A DNA stretch of 64,000 nucleotides from Spirosoma montaniterrae (GCF_001988955.1 NZ_CP014263.1:5622501-5686500), one strand, 5' to 3'. Positions 51,697 through 60,887 are shown, counted from the stretch's first letter. Notes: generated from the letters alone by a model not told the origin. Numbers and translations are program-made.

Positions 51697-51727
51697 CCTT
51701 GTGGCGTAATCATATTACGTCACAAGG
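51697..51727. repeat. 14-bp inverted repeat between tRNA-Arg and the nucleotidyltransferase operon
   Basis: ccttgtggcgtaat (51697-51710) and attacgtcacaagg (51714-51727) pair with a single mismatch around a 3-base loop. It lies ten bases past the tRNA 3' end. No T-run follows on the minus strand, so it could be a processing or regulatory hairpin rather than a terminator. Confidence 0.6.
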
Positions 51728-51737
51728 TAACTAATTG

Positions 51738-51810
51738 TGGTCCCGACGGGAATCGAACCCATATCAAACGTTTAGGAAACGTCTATTCTATCCGTTGAAC
51801 TACGGGACCA
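51738..51810 (-). tRNA. tRNA-Arg (anticodon CCT)
   Basis: The minus-strand sequence folds as a standard 73-base tRNA. It has a 7-bp acceptor (GGTCCCG/CGGGACC) with discriminator A, a D arm with GTTC/GAAT, an anticodon stem GACGT/ACGTT with loop TTCCTAA (anticodon CCT), and a T arm with ATGGG-TTCGATT-CCCGT. The terminal CCA is not encoded. The anticodon reads AGG. Confidence 0.93.
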
Positions 51811-51813
51811 AAA

Positions 51814-51863
51814 GTAGAGACGCAATGACCAAAAAGTAGAGACGCAAAATCTTGCGTCTCTAC
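51814..51863. repeat. Palindromic repeat family A, copy 3 (short, tandem half units)
   Basis: Two gtagagacgcaa units lie in tandem. The second continues as gacgcaa-AATC-ttgcgtctctac, so a single palindromic unit is complete here, without the second inverted arm of the larger copies. It lies between tRNA-Arg and the 3' end of hflX. Boundaries are accurate to one or two bases. Confidence 0.75.
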
Positions 51864-51893
51864 CGGTGCGATTACAAAATTGCCGAAAAACCC

Positions 51894-53186
51894 TTACTCT
51901 GCCAAACCGTCGCCGTATTCGGCGGCTTCGCTGAGGGGTACGTTTACCCAGTTTGGATAAATGTAGAAGTGCTTTTCCTTCACTAACCAGTACAGTAACT
52001 CGCGCAGTTCGCTTACGTTCTCGCCGGTTTGGGCCGAAATAAACGCTACATGGTCGGCTTTCTGGCGTAAATACGTGTTTTTCAGGTACTCCAGCGCAGT
52101 TCTCCGACGCACGGCCATCGGCACCAGCACCTCGCCATCGTTGGGCGAAGCGGTCAGCAGGTCGTCGGAGTCGTCGTTGGTCAGATCGGGTTTGTCGAGC
52201 CATTGCTCTTTCGGAACAAACTGATCCATCTTGTTAAAGACCAGAACCACCGGTTTATCGGCGGCTTTGATGTCGGCCAGCGTACTATTTACCACTTCGA
52301 TCTGCTCCTCAAAGTTCGGGTGCGAGACATCCACGACGTGTACCAGAATATCGGCCTCGCGCACTTCGTCGAGCGTCGATTTAAAGGCTTCGATGAGCGT
52401 AGTCGGTAGCTTGCGGATGAACCCAACGGTATCGGTCAGCAGAAACGGAATGTTGCCCAGCGTCACTTTCCGCACCGTCGAATCAACCGTAGCGAAGAGT
52501 TTGTTTTCGGCAAACACGTCGGTCTTTGCCATCGTGCGCATCAGCGTCGATTTGCCCACGTTGGTGTATCCCACGAGTGCCACGCGCACGAGCCGGTCGC
52601 GTTCTTTCCGGCGCGTAACGCTCTGCTTGTCGATCTTGGCGAGTTTTTCGCGCAGAAACGCAATCCGGTCTTTCACGATCCGGCGGTCGGTTTCGAGTTC
52701 TTTCTCACCCGGACCACGCATTCCGGTTCCGCCTTTCTGGCGGCTCAGGTGCGTCCACATGCGTGTCAGGCGGGGGTAGAGGTACTGGTATTGTGCCAGT
52801 TCGACCTGTACGCGCGACTGTGCTGTTTGCGCCCGCATCGAGAAAATATTCAGGATAAGCAGGCTCCGGTCCAACACTTTGATTTCTTTGAACTCGGCTT
52901 CGAGGTTCCGCACCTGTGCAGGCGTCAGGTCGTCGTCAAAGATGATGGTATCAACCGGATTATCGAGAATAAACGTCTGAATCTCTTCCAGTTTACCCTT
53001 GCCCACAAACGTGCGGGTATCGGGTCGGTCGAGTTTTTGGGTGAACGCTTTTTTCGTTACAACGCCCGACGTTTCAGCCAGAAACGCCAGTTCGTCTATA
53101 TATTCCTTTGTCTGCTCGGCGGTCTGCTTTTGCGTAATGAGCGCGACCAGCACGGCAGTTTCAGGTTGTTTATGGGTGTCGATCAT
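51894..53186 (-). CDS. hflX: Ribosome-associated GTPase HflX
   Basis: The 430-residue protein has the HflX layout: an N-terminal Gly-rich ATP-binding-like domain (about 1-190) with GPGEKELETDRR, then a GTPase domain with P-loop GYTNVGKSTLMRTM, switch region DTVGFIRKLPTTLIEAFKSTLDE and the NKMD base-binding motif. HflX binds the 50S subunit and splits stalled or heat-damaged ribosomes. The ATG at 53186 is the conserved start region (MIDTHKQPETAVLVAL). The C-terminal about 60 residues are the usual HflX tail. Confidence 0.93.
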   Translation of the reverse strand: MIDTHKQPETAVLVALITQKQTAEQTKEYIDELAFLAETSGVVTKKAFTQKLDRPDTRTFVGKGKLEEIQTFILDNPVDTIIFDDDLTPAQVRNLEAEFKEIKVLDRSLLILNIFSMRAQTAQSRVQVELAQYQYLYPRLTRMWTHLSRQKGGTGMRGPGEKELETDRRIVKDRIAFLREKLAKIDKQSVTRRKERDRLVRVALVGYTNVGKSTLMRTMAKTDVFAENKLFATVDSTVRKVTLGNIPFLLTDTVGFIRKLPTTLIEAFKSTLDEVREADILVHVVDVSHPNFEEQIEVVNSTLADIKAADKPVVLVFNKMDQFVPKEQWLDKPDLTNDDSDDLLTASPNDGEVLVPMAVRRRTALEYLKNTYLRQKADHVAFISAQTGENVSELRELLYWLVKEKHFYIYPNWVNVPLSEAAEYGDGLAE

Positions 53187-53211
53187 ACATGATTTTTGTT
53201 GATAACAAGGT

Positions 53212-53246
53212 TTTCATTCCCAAGTCGCGCAGACTTGGGAATGAAA
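53212..53246. terminator. 15-bp hairpin between the MATE transporter and hflX genes
   Basis: tttcattcccaagtc (53212-53226) and gacttgggaatgaaa (53232-53246) are exact complements around a 5-base loop. It lies 49 bases beyond the MATE gene's stop (minus strand) and 26 bases before hflX, so it could stop read-through from the transporter gene. Confidence 0.6.
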
Positions 53247-53294
53247 GACCCGTAATGAATAAAACTTACACGTTTGGGTAAAAGTTCTACCCCG

Positions 53295-54680
53295 CTACAC
53301 CTGCACTAATTTCCAGCGGCCCCGACGAAAAATCAGCACGGCCAGCACCGCCAGCAGGGTTTCGCTGAAGGCTACCGCCCAGAAAACGCCCTGTGGACCG
53401 TAGCCCAACTGTTCGGCCAGCAGGTAGGCCAACGGAATTTCGATGGCCCAGAAACATACGATGTTAATCAGCGTTGGCGTTCGGGTGTCGCCTGCGCCGT
53501 TAAACGCCTGACTCACAACCATGCCATAGGCAAAAGCCACGTAGCCTAAGCAGAACACCCGCAGGCATTGTACCGCTACAGCCACCACGCGGGCGTCGCG
53601 GTCGAAGATACCCACAATTTCGGCAGCACCGATGTAGAAACCGATACCTACCAGCAGCAGAAACACCATGTTACAGAAAGCCGCCCGCCACACTGAGGTT
53701 TCGGCCCGGTCGGGCTGGCCCGCGCCGAGGTTTTGGCCTACCAGCGTAGCGGCTGCGTTTGCCATGCCCCACGACGGCAGAATGGTGAACACCAGAATGC
53801 GGATGGCGATGGTATAGCCCGCCACCACTTCGCTGCCAAACGTTGAAACCAATCGTGTCAGGAACACCCAACTGGCCGAGCCAATCAGGAATTGCCCGGT
53901 GCCACCAGCCGCCACACTTAGCAGATTACGAATCACGCCGAGGTCAGGTGCCAGATCAGATTGGCGTACCTGCACAATACCGCCCGCCCGAACCAGTGCA
54001 TAAAGCTGAAACAACACGCCTGCACTGCGCCCAATGGTTGTTGCCACCGCCGAACCCAGAACGCCTAAAGCAGGTATGGGGCCAAAACCGAAGATAAACA
54101 CCGGACACAGTATAATGTTGACGCCATTGGCCAACCATAACGACCGCATTGCCATCGACGCTTCGCCTGCGCCCCGCAAACAGCCGCTTAGCGTATGGAG
54201 CAGGATAATGGCCGGAGCCGATGCGAAGATCATGTAGGTATAACCCACACCGTTTGCAATCAACCGGTCGGAGCCACCCATTAGCCGGAGAATGTCTTCG
54301 GCAAAAAAGAAACCCGGCAAGCCCAGCAGTAGTGCCATTGTCAACGACACAACAATCACCTGCCCGATGGTGTGGCTGGCCTCCTGCCGATTGTCTTCGC
54401 CCACGCGCCGGGATACCAACGCCGTAGCCGCCGTGCTCAGGCCAATAGCGACCGAGTACACAATCGTCAGAACAGACTCGGTCAGGCCGACCGTAGCGAT
54501 GGCGTCGGTGCCGATTTTCGCTACGAAAAACACATCGACAATGGCGAACAGCGATTCCATGACCATTTCGAGAATCATCGGAACCGAAAGCAGGAAAATA
54601 GCCCGGTTGATGCTGCCGGACGTAAAATTGGTTTCCGTACCGCGCAATGCAGCCAGAAATAACCGAAAAAATCGGGTCAT
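53295..54680 (-). CDS. MATE-family multidrug efflux transporter
   Basis: The ATG at 54680 (MTRFFRLFLAALRG) is preferred; an ATG 30 bases upstream is also in frame. The 461-residue protein has 12 membrane helices in two six-helix bundles, starting VPMILEMVMESLFAIVDVFFVAKIGTDAIATVGL, the hallmark MATE N-terminal motif, with the related ALGVLGSAVATTIGR in the middle and FNGAGDTRTPTLINI in the second half. It exports drugs or metabolites in exchange for Na+ or H+. A short hairpin (54796-54814) lies in the leader region. Confidence 0.92.
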   Translation of the reverse strand: MTRFFRLFLAALRGTETNFTSGSINRAIFLLSVPMILEMVMESLFAIVDVFFVAKIGTDAIATVGLTESVLTIVYSVAIGLSTAATALVSRRVGEDNRQEASHTIGQVIVVSLTMALLLGLPGFFFAEDILRLMGGSDRLIANGVGYTYMIFASAPAIILLHTLSGCLRGAGEASMAMRSLWLANGVNIILCPVFIFGFGPIPALGVLGSAVATTIGRSAGVLFQLYALVRAGGIVQVRQSDLAPDLGVIRNLLSVAAGGTGQFLIGSASWVFLTRLVSTFGSEVVAGYTIAIRILVFTILPSWGMANAAATLVGQNLGAGQPDRAETSVWRAAFCNMVFLLLVGIGFYIGAAEIVGIFDRDARVVAVAVQCLRVFCLGYVAFAYGMVVSQAFNGAGDTRTPTLINIVCFWAIEIPLAYLLAEQLGYGPQGVFWAVAFSETLLAVLAVLIFRRGRWKLVQV

Positions 54681-54795
54681 TGGAAGAGGGTGAATACGGC
54701 CTGCCATCAAACGATACCTCGCTTAAATTGCCTGCCAGCTATAATGAAATAGGAAAAATGCCACCCGAAGGAGTTGTGTGGCGAAGGAAGAGAAG

Positions 54796-54814
54796 AAGAC
54801 CCCCGTAGGGTCTT
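54796..54814. other. Short hairpin upstream of the MATE gene
   Basis: aagaccc (54796-54802) pairs with gggtctt (54808-54814) around a 5-base loop. It lies about 115 bases before the MATE start, within a 287-base gap that has no gene. No riboswitch consensus is recognised. Confidence 0.35.
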
Positions 54815-54967
54815 AGGCAATGAACTTCATGGGCGTTGGCTAACCGCAGGGCGCAGTTGCGTTTTAATGCTGCAAAGCTACTGCTTTATTTTGTTGACAA
54901 CCAATTGATATTGAGCGAACGGTACATAAATAGCCAACTTTTCTCGCTATACATGGTTCATTAACCA

Positions 54968-55711
54968 ATGAGTAACCAGACCATACTACCTAACGACATT
55001 GCCCAGTTTTTACGAACCCAACTAAGCGTTCAGCAGTATTCAGCTACTGAGCGTGGTGGTATTTATCGCGCATCTAACCGGCCCGTTGCGCGACTTGGCC
55101 TGGCTCTGGAACCCTTTCCCCGCCTGCCCCAATGGCTGGTCGATAACCAGATCGACGCGCTGTGGCTGCACCGTCCCTGGCATCTCGATATGAACACAAT
55201 ACCAGCCAACATTGGTATTCTGCATCATCATTTACCCTTTGACGAACACCTGACCATTGGCTTTAATCTACGGTTGGCCGAACGACTGAACGCACAGACC
55301 CCGCCCGAACCGCTGGGCTTCAAACAAGCCACCGACGAAGCTGGAATGCTATTGCCTCCGCGCCCCATCGGGATGCTGCTATCCGTGCCGGAAGGCGAAT
55401 TCGACGCGCATTTGTATAAGGCCCGCGACGAATTTAAGGGCTACGACCGGGCCGAAATGGGTCGGCACCCGACCATCAGCCGCGTGGCTGTGGTTGGAGC
55501 CATGACTGATGCGCTCGTTCGCGAAGCCGCCAACCGGGGCGCGCAGCTTTACCTGACGGGCCAATACCGCAAACCAGCACAGGAAGCTGTAAATGAAGTC
55601 GGTATCGCCGTCATTGCCCTGGGCCACCGCCGTACCGAAGAGTGGGGACTACAGGCGTTGGCCACGCTGATACAGGCGCAATGGCCGGCGTTAACGGTTA
55701 TGAGGCATTAA
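54968..55711 (+). CDS. Nif3-like dinuclear metal-centre protein
   Basis: The 247-residue protein resembles the NIF3/YbgI family: an N-terminal part with GLALEPFPRLPQWLVDNQIDALWLHRPW, HHH-type residues in IGILHHHLPFDEH (metal-ligand region) and a C-terminal VVGAMTDALVREAANRGAQLYLTGQYRKPAQEAVNEVGIAVIALGHRRTEEWGLQALATLI, which matches the family's GH-x-x-TE signature. Family members bind two metal ions in a hexameric ring. The biochemical role is poorly known. No operon partner is evident. Confidence 0.78.
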   Translation: MSNQTILPNDIAQFLRTQLSVQQYSATERGGIYRASNRPVARLGLALEPFPRLPQWLVDNQIDALWLHRPWHLDMNTIPANIGILHHHLPFDEHLTIGFNLRLAERLNAQTPPEPLGFKQATDEAGMLLPPRPIGMLLSVPEGEFDAHLYKARDEFKGYDRAEMGRHPTISRVAVVGAMTDALVREAANRGAQLYLTGQYRKPAQEAVNEVGIAVIALGHRRTEEWGLQALATLIQAQWPALTVMRH

Positions 55712-55754
55712 TTAGGTTTTTAAAACTGTTATCTTTGAGGAAATAGTTTTGATA

Positions 55755-56009
55755 ATGGCCGCAACTATTCAATTATCGTACCGTCAGGTAGCAGACTTAG
55801 CCCGGCAACTTCCTGCCAGTGAGAAGCGTAAATTAGCCCGCCAGTTAGTGAAGGAGGTGGAACAGGAAGACCGTTCGGTTGAGGATACACTCACGCCCGC
55901 CCAGCGTAAAACCTGGAACACCATCAAACAAGGTTTTGCGGAGTTAAAACAGTATAAAGAAGGAAAGTTGAAAACGCGTTCATTGAAGGAGGTGCTGAAT
56001 GAGTTATGA
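55755..56009 (+). CDS. Antitoxin of a RelE-type toxin-antitoxin pair
   Basis: From the ATG at 55755 (MAATIQLSYRQVADLARQLP) the protein has 84 residues. A TTG six bases upstream is also in frame. It is helical and charged, with a repression-like N-terminal region and an acidic C-terminus ending LKTRSLKEVLNEL, as in antitoxins with short toxin-wrapping tails. Its stop overlaps the start of the RelE-like gene by 11 bases, the usual coupling of such pairs. Confidence 0.72.
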   Translation: MAATIQLSYRQVADLARQLPASEKRKLARQLVKEVEQEDRSVEDTLTPAQRKTWNTIKQGFAELKQYKEGKLKTRSLKEVLNEL

Positions 56010-56226
56010 AGTCAGTACCGCACCAACGTTTGTACGTGAGCTTAAGCAACTGTCCAAAAAATATCCTTCAATAAAAGTCGATATAGGCAATTTGGGAGAA
56101 AGCCTCGCCGAAAACCCAACGCAGGGCGAATCTCTTGGGCGTGGATGCTATAAGATTCGACTGGCAATAAAAAGCAAAGGAAAGGGCAAACGGGGCGGTG
56201 CCCGTGTAATTACAAGGAAAAGTTAG
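55999..56226 (+). pseudogene. C-terminally truncated RelE-family toxin
   Basis: The frame begins as a normal RelE/ParE toxin (MSYEVSTAPTFVRELKQLSKKYPS, SLGRGCYKIRLAIKSKGKGKRGGARVIT) but stops at 75 residues, where family members run on for about 30 more residues with a final catalytic or core strand. Only RKS follows ARVIT before the stop, and no remainder of the gene is seen in the 27 bases to the next gene. It is therefore probably an inactivated toxin, kept beside an intact antitoxin. Confidence 0.65.
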
Positions 56227-56252
56227 CCTGATCATGAGCTAAAGCTGAGTTA

Positions 56253-57077
56253 TCACAAAATGTCGCGCGGGTCGGGAGCTACGCGGGTGTTGTCATAAAA
56301 CGTATTGAGTTCGGCCATGTCGGCTTCCGAAATCACGAAATCGAACACGTCGAAGTTTTCGCGGATACGTTCGCGCTTGACCGACTTTGGAATCGTTACA
56401 ACGCCATGTTGCATCGACCAGCGCACCAGAATCTGGTACGTCGATTTACCATACTTTTCGGCAATGGCGACCAACCTCGGATCGTTTTGTTTTTCACCCC
56501 GCACCAATGGCGCATAGCCTTCGGGCTGAATGCCTTTTTTGCGGCAATACGCCAGTATGTCGGGTAGGTAACAATATGGGCTGAACTCAAACTGATTCAC
56601 TGCCGGAACGATAGTGGCCCGCTCAAGCAACTCATCCATGTGTGTCTGGTAGTAGTTCGACACGCCAATAGCCCGCACCCGACCGTCGGTATAAAGTTTT
56701 TCGAGTGCCCGCCACGTGTCGAGCCGGTGCGGGCTGGAAGGCCAGTGAATCAGATACAGGTCAATTACGTCGAGCCGTAGTTTCTCGGCACTCCGGTCAA
56801 ACGCCCGCAGGGTTTTATCGTAGCCCTGATCGTCGTTCCAGACTTTGGTCGTGATAAATACTTCCTGGCGGGGCAGGCCGCTGGCTCGCAGGGCGTCGGC
56901 CACTTCGCGTTCGTTGCCGTAGGCCGACGCCGTATCAATCAGGCGGCAACCGGCTTCCAGTGCCCACTCTACAGCCTGTTGTACTTCGCTATTGTGTTTG
57001 GGAGCATACACGCCCAGGCCCAGCAGCGGCATGTCGATGGTATTGTTGAGCGTAACAATCGGCGTATTTACGTACAT
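56253..57077 (-). CDS. Aldo/keto reductase
   Basis: The 274-residue protein is a standard AKR barrel: MPLLGLGVYAPKHNSEVQQAVEWALEAGCRLIDTASAYGNEREVADAL (with the catalytic Asp and Tyr in DTASAYGNE), the Lys in TTKVWND, the His in LIHWPSSPHRLDTW and the cofactor-binding IPKSVKRERIRENFDVFDF region. It reduces aldehydes or ketones with NADPH; 2,5-diketo-D-gluconate reductase-like is the nearest description. It is convergent with the broken RelE gene, separated by 26 bases. Confidence 0.88.
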   Translation of the reverse strand: MYVNTPIVTLNNTIDMPLLGLGVYAPKHNSEVQQAVEWALEAGCRLIDTASAYGNEREVADALRASGLPRQEVFITTKVWNDDQGYDKTLRAFDRSAEKLRLDVIDLYLIHWPSSPHRLDTWRALEKLYTDGRVRAIGVSNYYQTHMDELLERATIVPAVNQFEFSPYCYLPDILAYCRKKGIQPEGYAPLVRGEKQNDPRLVAIAEKYGKSTYQILVRWSMQHGVVTIPKSVKRERIRENFDVFDFVISEADMAELNTFYDNTRVAPDPRDIL

Positions 57078-57145
57078 ACGTCAAATAAATTTTGGAGTCA
57101 GAATCTGAAGTTAACCCGTATGTTTGAAACGACTTACGGCGCGGG

Positions 57146-58648
57146 ATGTTTATGCGGACGATTTACTTACTAATGTGCTTCGCCCCACTCGGCCTGACGG
57201 TGGTTTGCGCCCAGCCGATTCGCTATGAAGCCGAAGTAGGAGGGATGACCGCTTCGGTCAGGCAAACGCCGTTCTGGCTCCGGGCCAACCAATATGGCAC
57301 CGTGCCACTCAACAGCCCGGCGGCCACTGTACGGCTGGGTATGTATCGTGATTACAAAACACGTCCCGACTCGGCCAAAAGCCGCCGGACATCCCGTTTC
57401 GGATGGGGGTTTGGCATCAACGCCGTTGCGAATGCTGCTCTGTCGGAGCGCGGGCTGGCTTCTGCGTCTGAGAAATGGGCGGCATTTTTCCCCGACGCTT
57501 ACGCCAAAATCCGGTACGGTCGGCTGGAGTTGTTTGCGGGCAATCGGCGCGAGGTGTACGGTATTGGCGATACCCTGCTGACGTCGGGTTTCGTGGCCTG
57601 GTCGGGCAATGCGCTGCCTTTCCCAAAAATACAGCTTCACACACCCGACTATGTGTCGCTTGGCTTTACTAAGCATCTTTTTGCATTCCGGGCGGGCTAC
57701 GCGCATGGCTGGTTTATAAACACCTACATTCGAGGCAGTTATCTGCACCAAAAGTACCTGTACGCTCGCCTTGGCAAGCCCCATTGGCGGGTGCGTTTTT
57801 ACGGCGGTTTAAATCATCAGGTGCAATGGGGTGGCCGGGCCGATTACCTCGTTGGTACCGCTTTGTCGGTCGATGGTAGTTTACCTACTTCGTTCCGCGA
57901 TTACCTGTCAATTGTGACGGGGAGCTATCCTGATGCCATCCAGAGCAGTCGCTTTACCGATTTCGACGGCACAAACCGCATTGGTAATCACGTAGGCAGC
58001 TACGACGTGGGGGTTGAATGGAATGGGCCAAAAGCCAATTGGCTCCTGTATCGGCAACATCCTTACGAAGATGCGTCGGGTTTGTCGTTTCAGAACCTGC
58101 CCGACGGGCTAACGGGTTTGCGTTTCCTGAATCATCAACCAGCTACCCACACGTTTCAGATTCGGCGCGTGGTGGTCGAATGGCTTCGCACGACAAACCA
58201 AAGCGGGCCAACATTCGATTTGTCGGCCCGCTTCCAGGGACAGGATAACTACTTTAACAACAGTCAGTACCGCGAAGGCTGGTCGTACCGGGTCCGCACC
58301 ATTGGTACGCCGTTTATTATGCCGGGCACTGATCTGGCTCCGGCAGTTGCGGGCTTATCGAGTGCCGGATTCTTCCCAAATAACCGCCTGATTACGTGGT
58401 ACGCTGGCCTGAACGGCGCGTTTCGGAACGGCCCAACCCTAACGGTACGGGCATCGCACAGCCGCAACTTCGGTATGTACAAACGCCCTTATCCGGCAGT
58501 TTTCCGGCAGTTTTCCGGACTGCTTTCGGCGCAGTGGCCGCTGGGTCGCCGGGCTGGCACGTTGCTGAGTACCTCGTTTGCGCTTGACCGGGGTGAGTTA
58601 CTACCCGATTCGTTCGGCGGTTTTTTGAGCGTCCGCCGAACGTGGTGA
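57146..58648 (+). CDS. Capsule-assembly Wzi-family outer-membrane protein
   Basis: The 500-residue protein has a signal peptide (VVCAQPIRY), then a beta-barrel body with the Wzi pattern: MTASVRQTPFWLRANQYGTVPL near the start, YAKIRYGRLELFAGNRREVYG and a GxxHGWF-type turn (GYAHGWFINTYI). It ends with a short C-terminal strand (GFLSVRRTW). Wzi proteins hold capsule or exopolysaccharide at the surface. An alternative ATG lies six bases downstream. A TATGTTTG box (57119-57126) is near the start but its TTTG partner is 24 bases away, so it is a weak promoter match. Confidence 0.82.
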   Translation: MFMRTIYLLMCFAPLGLTVVCAQPIRYEAEVGGMTASVRQTPFWLRANQYGTVPLNSPAATVRLGMYRDYKTRPDSAKSRRTSRFGWGFGINAVANAALSERGLASASEKWAAFFPDAYAKIRYGRLELFAGNRREVYGIGDTLLTSGFVAWSGNALPFPKIQLHTPDYVSLGFTKHLFAFRAGYAHGWFINTYIRGSYLHQKYLYARLGKPHWRVRFYGGLNHQVQWGGRADYLVGTALSVDGSLPTSFRDYLSIVTGSYPDAIQSSRFTDFDGTNRIGNHVGSYDVGVEWNGPKANWLLYRQHPYEDASGLSFQNLPDGLTGLRFLNHQPATHTFQIRRVVVEWLRTTNQSGPTFDLSARFQGQDNYFNNSQYREGWSYRVRTIGTPFIMPGTDLAPAVAGLSSAGFFPNNRLITWYAGLNGAFRNGPTLTVRASHSRNFGMYKRPYPAVFRQFSGLLSAQWPLGRRAGTLLSTSFALDRGELLPDSFGGFLSVRRTW

Positions 58649-58655
58649 TTCGGGA

Positions 58656-60887
58656 TTAGTTGGTCATAGTCGGGCCTACGTATCGCTCGAAAAATTCATA
58701 AATCCGTAGCATTCGGTCAATGCGCTGACGCACGTTGCCGCTCCGACTTAGTTCGTGAGTGGCACCGGGCATTCGGACATACTCGACCGGGCGGTTCAGA
58801 ATTTTCAGACTTTTGTACAGCATTTCAGACTGAATTACTCCCGTGCGAAGATCGTTTTCGCCGTGTTTGATGAGCAGTGGCGTTCGGATATTCTGCACGA
58901 AGGTATACGGAGAGTTGGCATCGAGAACGCGGGCTTCGGGCGTCCAGGGGTAGGCGAAGTAGTTGGGAATGAGCCGCCACGCATTGCCCTCGCCCAGAAA
59001 GGTGGTCAGGTCATAAACGCCCCGCTGCGCAAAGGCGGCTTTGAAGCGGTTGTCGTGGGCCACAATCCACGCTGTAAGATAACCGGCGTAAGAACCGCCT
59101 GTAATAACCTGCCGCGCCGTATCGACCCACGCTTCTTTGGCCGCGTCGGTAGCTGCTGCCAGCACGTCTTCGGCGGGGCCGGTTCCCCAGTCGTTGATAT
59201 TTGCCCGCTGAAAGGCCAGCCCGTACCCGCCCGACCCGCGCGGGTTGGCGTACACGATGCCGTATCCCTGAGCGCACATGTACTGAAACTCGTGCCACAT
59301 GCTGGCTTCGCCCGGTCCCCACATGGCCGTTGGCCCGCCGTGCATATTCAGCAGTAATGGGTGCTTTTTGCCCGATGCCATCACAGTGGGCTTCATAATC
59401 CAGTAGTCGATAGTTTGCCCAAGTGAGTTTTTATAGGTCCGCTTTTCGGGGTAGCTCAGTTGCTTTTGCTCCACCCAGGCGTTGTGGGTAGTGAGTTTCA
59501 CACCGGAAATGGTTTTGTCTTCGGTGAGGCTGGTGTACAGTTCCGATGGATTTTCTACCTGAGTTTTCGCAAAAACTATTCTATTACCCGACACGTCGAA
59601 CGTCGTAATGCCGCTCTCAACATCGGTCAGTTGTTCGGGCTTTCGAGTTGCCGGATCGAGCCGGTACAGCGGCACGCCACCGTTCGATGGAGCCGTGAAA
59701 TACAGCGTATAATTGGCCGAAGCTGGTTTACGGCCTTTAGTGGTTGCTGGCATTGTAGCCCACGTCAGGTTGTTGGCTCCCCGGTCGAAATCAAGAACCT
59801 GAACCGCCGATGCCGACGCACCGTTGAGCGCGGCCAACGCCAACTGCGGTACGTTGACGCCCTCCGAGGGGCCAACCAAAAACGCCAGTGTCCGCCCATC
59901 GGGTGCGGGTGTTGGGCTTCCGTATCGCTTTCCCGCATCGCCCAGCACTACCACGCGTTGCCCGGAGCCGTTGGCCGGAATAAAGACAATGGCTTTAGCC
60001 TGTTCACGGTCGGGGTGTTGAGTGGTATCGCGATCAGCAGTTGCCAGTAAGCCCTGCCCGTTGGGGTGCCAGGCGGTGGCCTGCACTGACGTAAAACCGC
60101 GTGTCAGGGGTCTGGGCGTGGCACCTTCGGTTGCATCGACTATGTAGAGATGCGCGAAACTCATGTCCGGCTCGGTGGTAGCTTCGCCCTGAAAATTGAG
60201 CCGGTTTATCACCTTTGCCTTTTTGTCTTCAACGTCTTTTGCCAGATATGCCCTGATTTCGGCCAGCGACCCATCGGGGTTAGGTTTTACAGACGTATCG
60301 GGTTTGAGAAAATTGTTGTTGGCAAAGCCCGGTTTCTCAAGCGACCATACCGGACCGCTCCTGCCCGGATTCAGCAGCGAGTCGGTCAGCAGCGCGGTCA
60401 TCGGCACCGAGGCCGTGAACGCAAGCTGCTTCCCATCGGGCGACCACAGCGGTTCCGACACCGAGTATGAACCATTGGTAAGTTGCCAGGCTTCGCCCCC
60501 GTCGAGCGGCATCACGAAAAGTTGGCTTTTGCCTTTTACGTTACGCACAAACGCCAGCCGTGTACCATCGGGCGACCACACCGCTCCCCGCGCCGATTCG
60601 CTGCCCCGCGTGAGGGCGCGACTATCACCGGGTTTCAGGCCAGTCAGGTAGATATGGGTTCGATAGTCGTATTCGTTTTTTTGGTCAGAACCCGACGTAG
60701 CGACGCCCGACGTAGCGACGCCCGGCTCTATAGTCGTGAGTGCGTAAACTGCGCGTTTGCCATCGGGCGCGATAGCGATACTACCTACCTGTTTGATACG
60801 TGTCAGGTCGGTAACGGTGATTTTTTGCTTAGTTTGCGCCCAGAGCAGTTGCGGTGCTAAAAGAAAGAGGATGAATAGCTTATGCAT
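58656..60887 (-). CDS. S9-family prolyl oligopeptidase/acylaminoacyl peptidase
   Basis: The 743-residue protein has a signal peptide (MHKLFILFLLAPQLLWAQT), an N-terminal seven-bladed propeller (about 30-460) with DGTRLAFVRN and DGKQLAFTASVP blades, and a C-terminal alpha/beta-hydrolase with GGSYAGY (Ser599), Asp679 in HGENDLRTG and His711 in MPGATHELSRSG. It cleaves short peptides, probably in the periplasm. A 15-bp tandem duplication near the start (60691-60705, 60706-60720) doubles the GVATS unit. It is convergent with the Wzi gene. Confidence 0.92.
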   Translation of the reverse strand: MHKLFILFLLAPQLLWAQTKQKITVTDLTRIKQVGSIAIAPDGKRAVYALTTIEPGVATSGVATSGSDQKNEYDYRTHIYLTGLKPGDSRALTRGSESARGAVWSPDGTRLAFVRNVKGKSQLFVMPLDGGEAWQLTNGSYSVSEPLWSPDGKQLAFTASVPMTALLTDSLLNPGRSGPVWSLEKPGFANNNFLKPDTSVKPNPDGSLAEIRAYLAKDVEDKKAKVINRLNFQGEATTEPDMSFAHLYIVDATEGATPRPLTRGFTSVQATAWHPNGQGLLATADRDTTQHPDREQAKAIVFIPANGSGQRVVVLGDAGKRYGSPTPAPDGRTLAFLVGPSEGVNVPQLALAALNGASASAVQVLDFDRGANNLTWATMPATTKGRKPASANYTLYFTAPSNGGVPLYRLDPATRKPEQLTDVESGITTFDVSGNRIVFAKTQVENPSELYTSLTEDKTISGVKLTTHNAWVEQKQLSYPEKRTYKNSLGQTIDYWIMKPTVMASGKKHPLLLNMHGGPTAMWGPGEASMWHEFQYMCAQGYGIVYANPRGSGGYGLAFQRANINDWGTGPAEDVLAAATDAAKEAWVDTARQVITGGSYAGYLTAWIVAHDNRFKAAFAQRGVYDLTTFLGEGNAWRLIPNYFAYPWTPEARVLDANSPYTFVQNIRTPLLIKHGENDLRTGVIQSEMLYKSLKILNRPVEYVRMPGATHELSRSGNVRQRIDRMLRIYEFFERYVGPTMTN

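Noticed and set aside
51738..51810. tRNA-Arg as a phage or island attachment site with a duplicated 3' end
   Set aside because: No second copy of the tRNA 3' end was found near the accessory genes, and no integrase gene is present.
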